A DNA stretch of 64,000 bases from Acidimicrobiales bacterium (GTDB lineage: Bacteria > Actinomycetota > Acidimicrobiia > Acidimicrobiales > Acidimicrobilacustridaceae). The stretch lies in contig JAGYKS010000039.1 of the NCBI GenBank assembly GCA_018401565.1, forward strand, positions 248,001 to 312,000, in the 5' to 3' direction. Shown in pieces: positions 26,262 to 35,981 of this stretch. How positions within the stretch are numbered: position 1 is the first letter of the stretch; each line of letters begins with the position of its first letter. The translations under genes were made by a program, and so were the position numbers. Below the pieces are notes generated by a model. It ran no database searches and had not been told where the DNA came from. It saw only the letters and a program-made list of their open reading frames with translations.

Positions 26262-27286
26262 TCAGTCCGTGGCGCAGTTGCGCTGGTCCAAAAAGGCGAG
26301 TTGCCGCCACAGGGCCTCGGTGCGCGCCATGGGCACGCCGCCAGCCGCTGCGGTGCGCACCGGTTCGGCGTAGATGGCTTCGATCTCGAGGGGCCGGCGG
26401 GCCAGGTAGTCCAGCTTCATGCTGGGGGCGTAGGGCACCATGCGCTCGGTGGAATCGAACATGGCGTCGATCACTCCGGCGTCGAGGGGATGACCGGTGC
26501 CAGCGGCGGCGTCCACCACCTCGACCATCAGGCTGCGGACCAGGTCCCGACAGGCGGGATCGGTGACCATCTCGGCGGTGGTGGCGTCCAGCACCACCGA
26601 CAGGCCATTAAACGGGATGTTCCACACCAGCTTGCGCCATCGCCCCGTCACCAGGTCGTCGAGGCCCTCACATGGCACCCCGGCGCCCATGAAATCGTCC
26701 ACCACAGCAGACACAGCTGCTCCAGACACTGCTGCTCCGGCCGATGGGGCAGCTGCGGCAGGACCCCCACGTCGCCAACCGGCACACCGGATCCATCAGC
26801 GGTGAAGGCGGCCACGGTCACCCGTTCGTAGTCCACGTGCTCGATGCGGCCGGGTTCGGGCCGGGCCGAGCAGATGAAACTCATCGCCCCCAGCACCTGA
26901 ACGTCAGGAGCGGTGCGGGCCAGTTGGCGGGCGAAGGGCCGCTCCACGTCGAGGCCGTTTTGCAGCACCACCACCACGGTGGTGCGCCCCGCCAGGCGGT
27001 CAGCCAGCCACAGTGCCAGCTCGTCGTTGCCGATGGTCTTGGTGGCCACCACCACCACGTCGGTCATCGGCAACGGGTCGTCGGGTCCCGAGACGTTGAG
27101 GTCGGTGAGATGCACGTCGCCACGAGGAGAGACAACTCTCAGGCCGTGGGACCGCAGGTGGTCGACATCGCTGCGCCCCACCCAGTGCACGTGGTGACCG
27201 GCCGCGGCCAGACGGGCACCGTAATAACCGCCCACTCCCCCGACGCCGATCACGGTGTAGGAACGCTTTGGCGGGTGTCGATCCAC
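26262..27286 (-). CDS. panE: 2-dehydropantoate 2-reductase-like protein (frameshifted)
   Basis: The N-terminal Rossmann half from GTG 27286 (VIGVGGVGGYYGARLAAAGH, VVVVATKTIGNDELALWLAD, VVVVLQNGLDVE, MSFICSARPEPG) is followed near 26763 by a frame change into the C-terminal half (VVDDFMGAGVPCEGLDDL, WRKLVWNIPFNGLSVVLDATT, SMKLDYLARRPLEIEAIYAEPV), which carries the catalytic Lys and Asn. At the junction is a 15-bp tandem repeat coding GAAVS twice. The ApbA/PanE family includes pantothenate enzymes and others, so the substrate is not certain. Its start is only 18 bases from the divergent MBL gene. Confidence 0.75.
26713..26742. repeat. 15-bp tandem repeat inside panE-like gene
   Basis: Two near-identical minus-strand units, GGAGCAGC-GTGTCT, differing at one base, adding GAAVS twice at the point where the frame breaks. 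Confidence 0.75.
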
Positions 27287-27304
27287 GCTGTGGCACCGTA
27301 GTGT

Positions 27305-28051
27305 GTGACGACCATGAGCAACGTCAACACCACACCTGACGATTCCCGGCTGTACTTCCGGCAGTTGCTGGCCGGCCGCGACATCGCCCGCAACGACCCC
27401 ATCGCCCGCCAGATGGTGAACTTCGTGTACCTCATCGGTGACCGGGAAACCGGTGACGCCGTGGTGGTGGACCCGGCCTACGACACTGCCGGGATCCTCG
27501 AGGTGCTGGCCGCCGACGACATGCGGCTCACCGGTGTGCTGGCCACCCACTACCACCCCGACCACGTCGGTGGGGACATGATGGGCCATGGCATCGAGGG
27601 CGTCGCCCGCCTGCTCGAGCAGGTGTCGGTCCCCATCCACGTGCAGGCCGACGAGGCACCGTGGGTGCAGCGCACCACCGGTGTGGGCGAACCCGATCTG
27701 GTGACCCACCGGTCAGGTGACGTGGTCATGGCCGGCGGCGTGGCCATCGAACTCATCCACACCCCCGGCCACACCCCCGGCAGCCAGTGCTTTTTTGTCG
27801 ACGGCAAGCTGGTGGCTGGCGACACGCTGTTTTTGGAAGGGTGCGGCCGAACCGACCTGCCCGGAGGCGACCCGGTGGAGATGTACCACAGCCTCACCGG
27901 CCGGTTGGGCCGGATTCCCGACGACACCGTGCTGTTCCCGGGCCATCTGTACTCGGCGGAACCGTCGGCCACCATGGGCGACACCCGCCGGTGGAACTAC
28001 GTTTTGGCGCCCAAGACCGAGGCCGAGTGGCTGGCCATGTTCAGCCGGTGA
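27305..28051 (+). CDS. Metallo-beta-lactamase-fold hydrolase (glyoxalase II-like)
   Basis: 248 residues. Metal ligands: THYHPDHVGGD, HTPGHTPGSQCFFVDG, GDTLFLEGCGRTDLPGGDP and LFPGHLYS, the order seen in glyoxalase II and persulfide dioxygenase relatives. The SQCFFV and CGRTDLPGGD features resemble hydroxyacylglutathione-hydrolase-like thioesterases; the substrate is unknown. GTG 27305 or ATG 27314 could start it; TAGTGT at 27299-27304 lies nine bases before the ATG, which I slightly prefer. Followed 16 bases later by another MBL-fold gene. Confidence 0.88.
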   Translation: MTTMSNVNTTPDDSRLYFRQLLAGRDIARNDPIARQMVNFVYLIGDRETGDAVVVDPAYDTAGILEVLAADDMRLTGVLATHYHPDHVGGDMMGHGIEGVARLLEQVSVPIHVQADEAPWVQRTTGVGEPDLVTHRSGDVVMAGGVAIELIHTPGHTPGSQCFFVDGKLVAGDTLFLEGCGRTDLPGGDPVEMYHSLTGRLGRIPDDTVLFPGHLYSAEPSATMGDTRRWNYVLAPKTEAEWLAMFSR

Positions 28052-28067
28052 CCACCCAAGGACCGTC

Positions 28068-29399
28068 ATGACCGACCTGCTGGAACTGTCGTCGAGAATC
28101 ATTGATGGGCAAACCGACGAACCCGCCAGCCGGGTGACGCTTGAATGCTCCGAGGTGGCCGACGGCGTGGCCGTGGTGGAGTCGTTTTCCAATGTGGTTG
28201 CCGTGGGCACCGACGACGGCCTGGTGCTGTTCGACACTTCGCTGGCCTCCTTCGCCAACAAGGTGCTGGCGTCACTGCGGGGGTGGTCGGCCGACCGGGT
28301 GGGCACCATCGTGTACACCCATGGCCACGTCGACCATGTGGGTGGTGCTGCTGCGGTCCTGGCCGAGGCTGCCGCCGCCGGCCGCCCGGCCCCCGAGGTC
28401 ATCGCCCACCAGGCCGTCCCCGACCGCTTCACGCGCTACCGCATGACCCGGGGCTACAACGGCTGGATCAACGCCCGGCAGTTCGGCGGTACTGGACTGA
28501 CCGGCGACACCGACGGCACACCGGTGTTCCCGGGCCGGTTCGTGGAACCCACCGTCACCTACGAGCACACCCTGAACATCTCACCCGGTGGGATCGACAT
28601 GGTGCTGCATCACGGCCGGGGCGAAACCGACGACCACACCTGGACATGGATGCCCGACCGGCAGGCCATCGTGGTGGGCGACCTGTTCATCTGGTGCTTC
28701 CCCAACGCCGGCAATCCCCAAAAGGTGCAGCGCTTCCCGGCCGACTGGGCCGCCGCCCTGCGCAAGATGCTGTCGTTGCGACCCGAACTGATGCTTCCGG
28801 CCCACGGGCTGCCGGTGGCCGGTGCCGACCGCATCGCCCTGGTGCTGGGCGACGTGGCTGGTGCGCTCGAATCGCTGCTCAGCCAGACCCTCGCCGCCAT
28901 GAACGCCGGACTGAGCCTCAACGCCGTGCTCGGTGAGGTCCACCTCGATCCCGACCTGCTCGACCGCCCGTGGCTGGCCCCGGTGTACGACGAGCCCGAG
29001 TTCGTGATCCGCAACATCTGGCGTCAGTACGGCGGGTGGTACGACGGCTACCCGTCACGGCTCAAGCCGGCTGCCGATGCCGATCTGGCTCGTGAACTGG
29101 CGTCGCTCACCGGTGGCGCCGCGGTGCTGGTGGACCGGGCACTGGAACTGTGTGGTGCCGGCGGTGACACCAACCTGCGGTTGGCCTGCCATCTCATCGA
29201 CGCTGCCTGTTCTGCGGCACCCAACGATGCCGCCGCCGCCGCAGCCGCTGCCACCATCTACCGGACCCGCCGATCAGCGGAGACGTCGCTGATGGCACGC
29301 GGCATCTTCGGCACTGCCGCCAACGCTGCCGCCGCACGCGCCGAAGAACCTCGTGGACAAGGCGGGCACGACGGGCACGACGGGCAAACCTCCGCCTAG
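28068..29399 (+). CDS. Alkyl-sulfatase-like metallo-beta-lactamase protein
   Basis: 443 residues. The MBL domain (about 25-290) has YTHGHVDHVGGA, GRGETDDHTWTW, VVGDLFIWCFPNAGNP and LPAHGLPV. A helical segment follows with EFVIRNIWRQYGGWYDGYPSRLKP (two parts), the alkyl-sulfatase dimerisation motif. Sec-alkyl/aryl sulfatases (SdsA1, YjcS) share this layout; no signal peptide and no SCP2-like end are seen, so a cytoplasmic, possibly different, hydrolase is likely. AAGGA precedes ATG 28068. Ala-rich C-terminus ends in a GHDGHDGQ repeat. Confidence 0.82.
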   Translation: MTDLLELSSRIIDGQTDEPASRVTLECSEVADGVAVVESFSNVVAVGTDDGLVLFDTSLASFANKVLASLRGWSADRVGTIVYTHGHVDHVGGAAAVLAEAAAAGRPAPEVIAHQAVPDRFTRYRMTRGYNGWINARQFGGTGLTGDTDGTPVFPGRFVEPTVTYEHTLNISPGGIDMVLHHGRGETDDHTWTWMPDRQAIVVGDLFIWCFPNAGNPQKVQRFPADWAAALRKMLSLRPELMLPAHGLPVAGADRIALVLGDVAGALESLLSQTLAAMNAGLSLNAVLGEVHLDPDLLDRPWLAPVYDEPEFVIRNIWRQYGGWYDGYPSRLKPAADADLARELASLTGGAAVLVDRALELCGAGGDTNLRLACHLIDAACSAAPNDAAAAAAAATIYRTRRSAETSLMARGIFGTAANAAAARAEEPRGQGGHDGHDGQTSA

Positions 29400-29480
29400 A
29401 GTCCGTCCGGCGCACCTGAACTACTGGGTGCGCGACCGACACAGGGCCCAAGCCTGTGTCGCCATGACCCGGGGGGGACC

Positions 29481-30788
29481 ATGACCGAAGTTCGCGACCA
29501 CCACACACCTGAGCGCCGGCATCACCGAAGCCGCGCCGCCGTCGCTGTGGCGGCACTGATGGCGCTGGTCATGCTGGCAGCGGCCTGCTCCAGTGACGAC
29601 AACGCAACTGGCGATGCCGCAGCAGGAACCAGCGACACCGCCGCCGACGCCAGCGTGGGCATCGACTACAGCGCCTTCGGGCCCTTCAGTGTGGGCTGGC
29701 GGTCCATCGAGGTGGAGGGTGTCGAGGTTGAGGTGCTGTATCCGGTCGACACCGACCGCGCCGCCGAGGGCGAGCGGGTGGAGTCCATCTCCTCGGCACT
29801 GGCGTTCCCCGAGTCGTTGCGCGCCGTGGTCACCGAGGCGGCGCCATTTCTCATTCAGGAACTTCCCGTTGACGTCTACCGCGACGCCCCAGTCGCCGCC
29901 GAGGGACCGTTTGGCGTGGTGCTCTACAGCCATGGAGCGTCGGGTCATCCCAGCTACTACATCAACACCCTGGCCCACACCGCCTCGTGGGGTTACGTGG
30001 TGGCCGCCCCCAACCACCCCAGCCGCAACCTGGCGGCAGCAGCCACCGGCGGTGGAGCCGACGCCGCCACCACCGACGTGGAGGACCTGACCAACACCGT
30101 CGAATCCCTCAACGCCATCAACGCCGACCCTGATGACCCCATGCACCTGAGCATCGATACCGCCCAGCTGGCCGCCGCCGGGCATTCCGCCGGTGGGGGC
30201 GCCATCAGCCGGATGGCCATGGCCGGTGACGTCGCCGGAACCCGGTTGTCCACCATCATCGGCCAGGCGCCGGCACCGCCGGTGAGGCTGTCCACGCTCG
30301 TGGACCCCGACGCCACCGACGAGGAACGCGAAGCCGCCCTCAACGAGGCCCTCGGCGCCCAGACCCCGCCGGACCTTCCCGTGCTGCTGGTGGCCGGGGA
30401 GCGTGACGGCGTGATCCCGCTGGCCACCGTGGAAGCCAACTACCAATGGCTGACCACCCCCAAGCAACTGGTGGTGATGGCCAACACCGGCCACAACCCG
30501 GTGCTCGACGTGTGCGCCACAATCCGCGCCCAGGGTGGACTCACTGCCGCCGCCGGGGGCCTTGTCCAGGCGTTCGGTCCCAACATTGAGCGGCTGCTGG
30601 CGTTGGGTGAGGACGGCTGCGTCGACGGATTCCTGGAACCCGAAGCCGGCTATGCGGTCACCCGTCACCTCACCGTGGCCCAGGTGCGGTGGGCGTTCGG
30701 TCAGGACCCCGGCCGGGCGTCGCTGGACCAGACGTTCCTCGTCGCTACCTTCGGCGACGCCATCGGGCCAGTCCGCGTCGACCTGTAA
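29481..30788 (+). CDS. Secreted alpha/beta-hydrolase lipoprotein
   Basis: 435 residues. A basic start and hydrophobic helix end at lipobox LAAAC (about residues 32-36), so it should be lipid-anchored outside the membrane. The hydrolase domain has VVLYSHGASGHPSYYINTLA (oxyanion region), nucleophile AAGHSAGGGAISR and a late His in NTGHNPVLDVC. It resembles PAF-acetylhydrolase/dienelactone-hydrolase-like enzymes; the substrate is unknown. A run of G (GGGGGGGACC) precedes ATG 29481. It is a paralogue of the next gene over the whole hydrolase domain. Confidence 0.8.
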   Translation: MTEVRDHHTPERRHHRSRAAVAVAALMALVMLAAACSSDDNATGDAAAGTSDTAADASVGIDYSAFGPFSVGWRSIEVEGVEVEVLYPVDTDRAAEGERVESISSALAFPESLRAVVTEAAPFLIQELPVDVYRDAPVAAEGPFGVVLYSHGASGHPSYYINTLAHTASWGYVVAAPNHPSRNLAAAATGGGADAATTDVEDLTNTVESLNAINADPDDPMHLSIDTAQLAAAGHSAGGGAISRMAMAGDVAGTRLSTIIGQAPAPPVRLSTLVDPDATDEEREAALNEALGAQTPPDLPVLLVAGERDGVIPLATVEANYQWLTTPKQLVVMANTGHNPVLDVCATIRAQGGLTAAAGGLVQAFGPNIERLLALGEDGCVDGFLEPEAGYAVTRHLTVAQVRWAFGQDPGRASLDQTFLVATFGDAIGPVRVDL

Positions 30789-30826
30789 ACCCCGACGACC
30801 TGTAAACCCCGTCGACCTGCGAACCA
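30776..30826. repeat. 17-bp tandem repeat carrying the hydrolase stop codon
   Basis: Three units of CGTCGACCTGTAAACCC with changes (30776, 30793, 30810). The first contains the TAA stop of the preceding gene. Confidence 0.85.
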
Positions 30827-30940
30827 CGGTGGGTGCCGTGTCGTCGGCCGCATCGTGGCCGCACCCCGCCGCATTCCGGTCTCCGCTACTCTTCGCCAGC
30901 GCACGTAACCCAAGCGCCCGTCACCGCCATGGGGGGATCG

Positions 30941-32713
30941 ATGACCCGGACCAGCAGGATCGCAACCACGTTGCTCGGCATTGCCATGCTCGCAACCGTC
31001 ATACCGGTGGCCACAGCACCGGTCGCCGCAGCACCCCTGGGAGCTCAGCAAGCTCAAGCTGGGCCAGCCGCGAATGACTCCGCGGTGACGGCAGCCAGTT
31101 TCACCGACGTTCCGCCCAACGCCTATTTCGCCGACGCTGTGGCGTGGGCGGTGCTCAACGGCGTCACCACCGGCACGAGTGCCAGCCTGTTCGCACCCGG
31201 TGAGATCACAAACCGTGCCATGGCCATCATGTTCCTGTGGCGGTTGGCCGGTAGCCCCATCCCCACCATCGACACTGACGGTGACCGGCATTTCACCGAC
31301 GTTCCCGACGGCGCCTACTTCACCCGGGCAGCGCAGTGGGCATTCGAGCAGGGCATCACCTTCGGGATCAACGGCACCGCTGAGCAACCCACCATGGTGT
31401 TCGGTGGCAGCCGACCCATGACCCGAGCCCAGTTCGTCACCATCCTGTGGCGCCTGCGTGGCCAACCCGTCATCGCCGGGTCGGCCGGATTCACCGACCT
31501 CACCGCCCCCGGCTTCTTTGCCGATGCCGCCAACTGGGCCGCCAACCGGGGCATCACCGCCGGCACCACCCTGCGGTTCAACGGCAGTGGCCCCCTCACC
31601 CGTGGCCAGGCCGTCACCTTTTTGAACCGCTTTGACGACGACCAGCCCACCGACATCGCCGGCTCCGACTACTCCCAGCGCGGCACCTTCGAGGTGGGCC
31701 TGCGCAACTTCACCGTCGAGGGTGCCTTCGTGCAGGTGTACTACCCCGTCGACGCCGACGACGCTGCCGGTCGCACCCCGACCACCAGACTCAGCTCGGC
31801 CAATGCCCTGGGTCCGCCAGAGAGCGCCTTCCGCAGGTTCGTGGAGTCCAACGCCGCCGCGCTCATCCAGCAACTCCCGGTGCGCTACTTCCCGAAGGCG
31901 CCCATTTCCGACGCCGGGCCGTTCAACGTGGTGCTGAGCAGCCATGGCTTTTCCGGTGACCCCCGGTACGTGGCCGACCACCTCAGCCACATCGCCTCGT
32001 GGGGCTACGTGGTGGCCGCCCCCAGCCATCCCAGCCGCAACCTGCAGACCGTCGGCAACGGCTTTCTGGATGGTCCGCAGCCGCCAGACGCTTCCACCTC
32101 GATCACCGAACTGGTGAAGACACTGGACATGCTCGACGCCCGCAACCTCAACCCCGATGACAACTTCCACCAGGCCATCGACACCTCGGTGGTTGCCGCC
32201 GAGGGCCACTCCGCCGGTGCCGGCAGCATCACCGGCCTGTTGGCCAGCGATCGGGGCGACGACGTGCGAACCCTCATCGGTCACGCCACCCGCCTGCAAA
32301 ACCTCAGCCGGGACGTGCCGGTACTGCTGGTGCCCGGCGAACTGGACCGGGTGATCGCCACCGCCGGCATCGTCACCGCCTACGAGACCGCGCTGAACCC
32401 GCCCAAGCAACTGGTGGAGATCGCTCGGGGCGGGCACAACCCGGTGCTCGACATCTGCTCGCGCATCCGCATCCAGGGCGGCCTGGCCCAGTTCGGTGGG
32501 CTGCTGGCAGTGTTCGCCGGGCTGGGTGACGACGGTTGTGTCGACGGCTACGTGCTGCCGGGGCTGTCCACGTCGCTGATCCGTCACCTGGTGGTGGCCC
32601 AGGCTCGTTGGTCGTTTGGCACCGACGCCACCCGCGATGCCCTGGACGAGGACTACCTGCGCCAGCAGTTCGGGGTGGCCGTGGGCCGGGTCCTCACCGA
32701 GATGCCCAACTGA
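30941..32713 (+). CDS. SLH-domain alpha/beta hydrolase (cell-surface)
   Basis: 590 residues. Signal peptide to about residue 30 (VATAPVAAA). Three S-layer-homology repeats follow at about 48-105 (FTDVPPNAYFADAVAWAVLNG), 108-170 (FTDVPDGAYFTRAAQWAFEQG) and 175-228 (FTDLTAPGFFADAANWAANRG, quoted in part). The hydrolase is at about 240-590: VVLSSHGFSGDPRYVADHLS, nucleophile AAEGHSAGAGSIT and ARGGHNPVLDIC. SLH modules bind cell-wall polymer or surface layer, so the enzyme is probably displayed on the cell. GGGGGGA precedes ATG 30941. It looks like a duplicate of the preceding gene that replaced the lipobox with SLH modules. Confidence 0.88.
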   Translation: MTRTSRIATTLLGIAMLATVIPVATAPVAAAPLGAQQAQAGPAANDSAVTAASFTDVPPNAYFADAVAWAVLNGVTTGTSASLFAPGEITNRAMAIMFLWRLAGSPIPTIDTDGDRHFTDVPDGAYFTRAAQWAFEQGITFGINGTAEQPTMVFGGSRPMTRAQFVTILWRLRGQPVIAGSAGFTDLTAPGFFADAANWAANRGITAGTTLRFNGSGPLTRGQAVTFLNRFDDDQPTDIAGSDYSQRGTFEVGLRNFTVEGAFVQVYYPVDADDAAGRTPTTRLSSANALGPPESAFRRFVESNAAALIQQLPVRYFPKAPISDAGPFNVVLSSHGFSGDPRYVADHLSHIASWGYVVAAPSHPSRNLQTVGNGFLDGPQPPDASTSITELVKTLDMLDARNLNPDDNFHQAIDTSVVAAEGHSAGAGSITGLLASDRGDDVRTLIGHATRLQNLSRDVPVLLVPGELDRVIATAGIVTAYETALNPPKQLVEIARGGHNPVLDICSRIRIQGGLAQFGGLLAVFAGLGDDGCVDGYVLPGLSTSLIRHLVVAQARWSFGTDATRDALDEDYLRQQFGVAVGRVLTEMPN

Positions 32714-32784
32714 CACTGGCGCTTGGGTAGGGTCGGGGCCGCACGCAGGGCGAATCACGCTGGGCGAACCACCGAAGGAATCCC

Positions 32785-33373
32785 ATGGCCGACCAATCCC
32801 CCACCCCGTCCAGCCCCGAGCGCGACGCCCTTGTTCGCATCGTGATCGACAAGGGGCTCACCAGTTTCGACGAGCCGGTGACCCTGGCGTCGGGAGCCAT
32901 GAGCCGGGACTTCATCGACGCCAAGCGGGCCCTGGCCAAAGGCAGCGACCTCACCGTGGCGTGCCGGGCCATCATCGCTGCTGCCGACGAGCGAGGCATC
33001 ACCTTTGACGCCGTGGGCGGCATGACCATGGGGGCCGACATGTTCGCCCATGGCGTGGCCATGCTGGCCGACTGCGGGTGGTTCGTGGTGCGCAAGGCCC
33101 CCAAGGATCGCGGCACCCGCCAGCAGGTTGAAGGCAGTGTGCTCGACGCCACAAGCCGGGTGCTCATGGTGGAAGACACCATCACCACCGGGGCTCCACC
33201 CTCACCGCCTTGGAGGTGGTGCGAGCCACCGGCGCCGAGGTGGTCATGGTCACCGCCCTGGTCGACCGTGGCGACGCCGCCGCCGTGTCGTTCGCCGACG
33301 CCGGGGTCACCTACGCCCCCTGCTCACCTACCGCGATGTGGGCATCGACCCGGTGGTCCCGCCCACGCCGTGA
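32785..33373 (+). CDS. pyrE: Orotate phosphoribosyltransferase (two indels)
   Basis: [29 protein letters not shown] starts the domain (read in parts), and [11 protein letters not shown] is the PRPP-binding motif. Near 33193 one base seems missing: the next frame continues [26 protein letters not shown]. Near 33320 another is missing, after which [17 protein letters not shown] ends at the stop 33371-33373. The expected protein is about 196 residues. It makes OMP from orotate and PRPP in pyrimidine synthesis. AAGGAA precedes ATG 32785. The stop overlaps the gluQ start (GTGA). Confidence 0.85.
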
Positions 33374-34367
33374 CCACCGGTCGCTTCGCCCCCAGCCCCA
33401 CCGCCGATCTGCACATCGGCAATCTGCGCACCGCCCTGCTGGCGTGGCTGTTCGCCCGAAGCGTTGCCGGTCCGGGGTCAGCCCCCAGCAGCCCGGCAGC
33501 CCCGACAGCCACGACAGCCACGACGGACGCGGCGGCTTCATCATGCGGGTGGAGGACCTCGACCCCGCCGCCCGCCGCCCCGACATCGCTGCGCGCCAGC
33601 TCGCCGACGTGGCCGCCCTGGGTGTGGACTGGGACGGCGAGGTGGTGCGCCAGAGCGAGCGGTTCGATCTCTACCACCACGCCATCGACCAGCTGACGGC
33701 GGCGGGCCTCACCTACCCGTGCTGGTGCAGTCGGCGCGAGGTGGCCGAAGCCGCCACCGCCCCCAACGAGCCCGGCCTGCCCGAGGGGGCCTACCCCGGC
33801 ACGTGTGCATCGCTCGACGACCACGCCCGGGAGGTGCGGGCGCACACCGCCAACCGCCCCGCCGCCCTGCGGCTGCGGGCACAGTGGGCCCGGGTGGCAA
33901 TCCACGACCTGGTGTGCGGCGAGGTGGACGGCATCGTGGACGACTTCGTGATCCGCCGGGCCGACGGCGTGCCGGCGTACAACCTGGCCGTCGTGGTCGA
34001 CGACGCCGACCAGGGCGTGGACCAGGTGGTGCGCGGCGACGACCTGCTGGCCTCGACGCCACGCCAGGTGTTGTTGCACACGCTGTTGGGCCTGTCTGTG
34101 CCGCAGTACGCCCATGTGCCTCTGGTGATCAGCCCCGAGGGTGGCCGCATGGCCAAACGGGGGGCCGGCACCACGTTGCGTGAACTGGCCGACGCCGGGT
34201 TGCCACCCGATGCCGTGGTGTCGATGATGGCTGCCAGCCTGGGTCTGGCCACCCCCGGCGAGGCCGTGACCGCAGCCCAGCTCGTGGACCGGTTCGACCC
34301 CCACACCCTGCCGCGTCAGCCCTGGTACTTCACTCCAACACCCGGCGGATTTCAGGCACCCACCTGA
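33370..34367 (+). CDS. gluQ: Glutamyl-Q tRNA(Asp) synthetase (one indel)
   Basis: Truncated GluRS-like enzyme without an anticodon-binding domain. GTG 33370 starts [20 protein letters not shown], with a HIGH-type motif. The frame shifts in a repeat-rich stretch at about 33475-33530 and continues with [16 protein letters not shown], zinc-binding CWCSRRE and [28 protein letters not shown] (in parts) and a KMSKS-like [17 protein letters not shown]. It would glutamylate queuosine in tRNA-Asp. A GAC/AGCC repeat marks the break. Confidence 0.85.
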
Positions 34368-35954
34368 GATCAACGGTCATGGCACGACCCAACGCCTCGT
34401 TCATTGCCGCTACCAGGGGCGCACCGTCGGGAGGTTCACCCTCGCCCACGACTACCACTCCCACCTCGTTGCCACTCAGATTGATCGCCACCACCAGGGC
34501 GTCGGGTCGGTCGGTCAGCCACTGCTCCACCACCGTTCGGGCATCGTCGGTCTCCAGCGCCTCGGTGGTGATCTGGCTGCCGGTGATCCCCAGGGGAACG
34601 GCAATCAGGATCATGCCGGTGAACACCGTGATGGCGTAGGTGGTGATGCGCCGACGCTGGTGCTGCAGACGACCCAGTGGGGTGAATCCCGCCAGCACGA
34701 AGACCAGGCCGCCGGCCAGGATGATGGCCACCAGGTTGGTGGCAAACAACAACAGGGCTCCGCCGGCGTCACCGACAGAGCCCGCTTCGAGACTCACGCC
34801 CACCACGGCCAAGGGTGGAACCAGAGCCACGGCCACAGCCACCCCGGGCAGCGAGTCGGCCACGTCCTCCCGGCTCAGGGCGAAAGCGCCAGCGGCGCCG
34901 GCGGCCAGGGCGATGAGCAGGTCAAGCAGGGTGGGCGACACCCGCGACGTGATCTGGGAATTGTTGACCAGATCAGCAAATGTCGGAACGAACCTGCTGA
35001 CCGAACCAGCCAGCACCACCGAGAAGGCCGCACCGGCCACCACCGTGGTTCCGGCCACGATGGCCCGGCGTGGCCACCCTGAGACCAACGCTGCCGCCGT
35101 GGCCATGATGGGGGTCATCAACGGGGCCACCAGCATTGCGCCGATCACCACGGCGGTGGAGTCAGCCAGGATCCCGAACGTGGCGATGAGCACCGACAGC
35201 GCCAACAGCACGGTGAACCGACTCAGCCGGGCCTTGCGGGCGTCACCCTCGAAAAACAGCTTCGACTCCAGGCGCTGACGGTCGGCATCGTCGAGTTCCC
35301 GCTCGCCGAGCCATGACCCCAGGATCTGCAGGGTCTCGGCCGGATCCACCTCCACCGGCTCGCTGCGCACCGCCCGGGGAGGCCATAGACAAGGGCAATC
35401 ACCGCCGCCACCACCCATGCCGCGGCCACCGCGGCCACCGCAGCGGCAGCACCCGACGCTGGAAGCAACAGCATCAGCACGCCAACCACCACCAGCGACA
35501 CCCCCCTGGCCACATCCAGGGAAACGTTGTCGCCCCACCCGACAGTGGGGGCAGGCGGGACGGACGGGGCAGCCCGCACAGCCCGCACAGCCCGCACAGC
35601 CCGCACCAGTGACAGCAGACCGAACCCCACCAACACAGCCCCCACAACCGTCCCCAGGAGGTTGGCTGTGGGTCCGGGCCATGCCATGAGCAGGCCACCC
35701 ACGGCCATGGTTGCCAGACCCCTGATCCGGGCGATGACAACCTGCCGCCGGCCAGACCAGACCAGATCAACCACCCCGGCCACGATCATGGCGGCCCCGA
35801 CCACATCGGCCACGAACCAGTTCTCTCTGGGACCCACCAGCACCGCCAGCAGACCGAGTACGGCGATGGCGCCGCGCATGGTGGCACCGTTGAATACCCC
35901 GGGGTCCCCAACCAGACGCCGCAAACTGACCTGATCCCGCTCGTCGCCGCTCAC
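34330..35954 (-). CDS. DUF308-DUF389 membrane protein (fusion with an indel)
   Basis: GTG 35954 opens an HdeD-like (DUF308) part of about 190 residues with several membrane helices (AIAVLGLLAVLVG, VGAAMIVAGVVDLV, VGAVLVGFGLLSLV, VVVGVLMLLLPASG). Near 35375 the frame changes and a DUF389 domain follows: SRFTVLLALSVLIATFGILA, STAVVIGAMLVAPLMTPIMA, SLPGVAVAVALVPPLAVVGV and more helices, then a soluble C-terminal domain. About 540 residues if joined. Read as one gene because neither frame has a start of its own at the junction. Function of DUF389 proteins is unknown. Confidence 0.7.
35571..35606. repeat. AGCCCGCAC tandem repeat
   Basis: Four exact 9-bp units inside the DUF308 part, coding a VRAVRAVRAVRA segment on the minus strand. 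Confidence 0.9.
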
Positions 35955-35981
35955 AAGCCGAACGATGTCAGGTCGGTGGGG

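Noticed and set aside
30701-32758. Very long minus-strand ORF opposite the hydrolase genes
   Set aside because: It mirrors codon structure of the plus-strand genes at high GC, has no family motif and no start signals. Shadow ORF. The same holds for 1340-2482, 13949-14839 and 29421-30827 on the minus strand.
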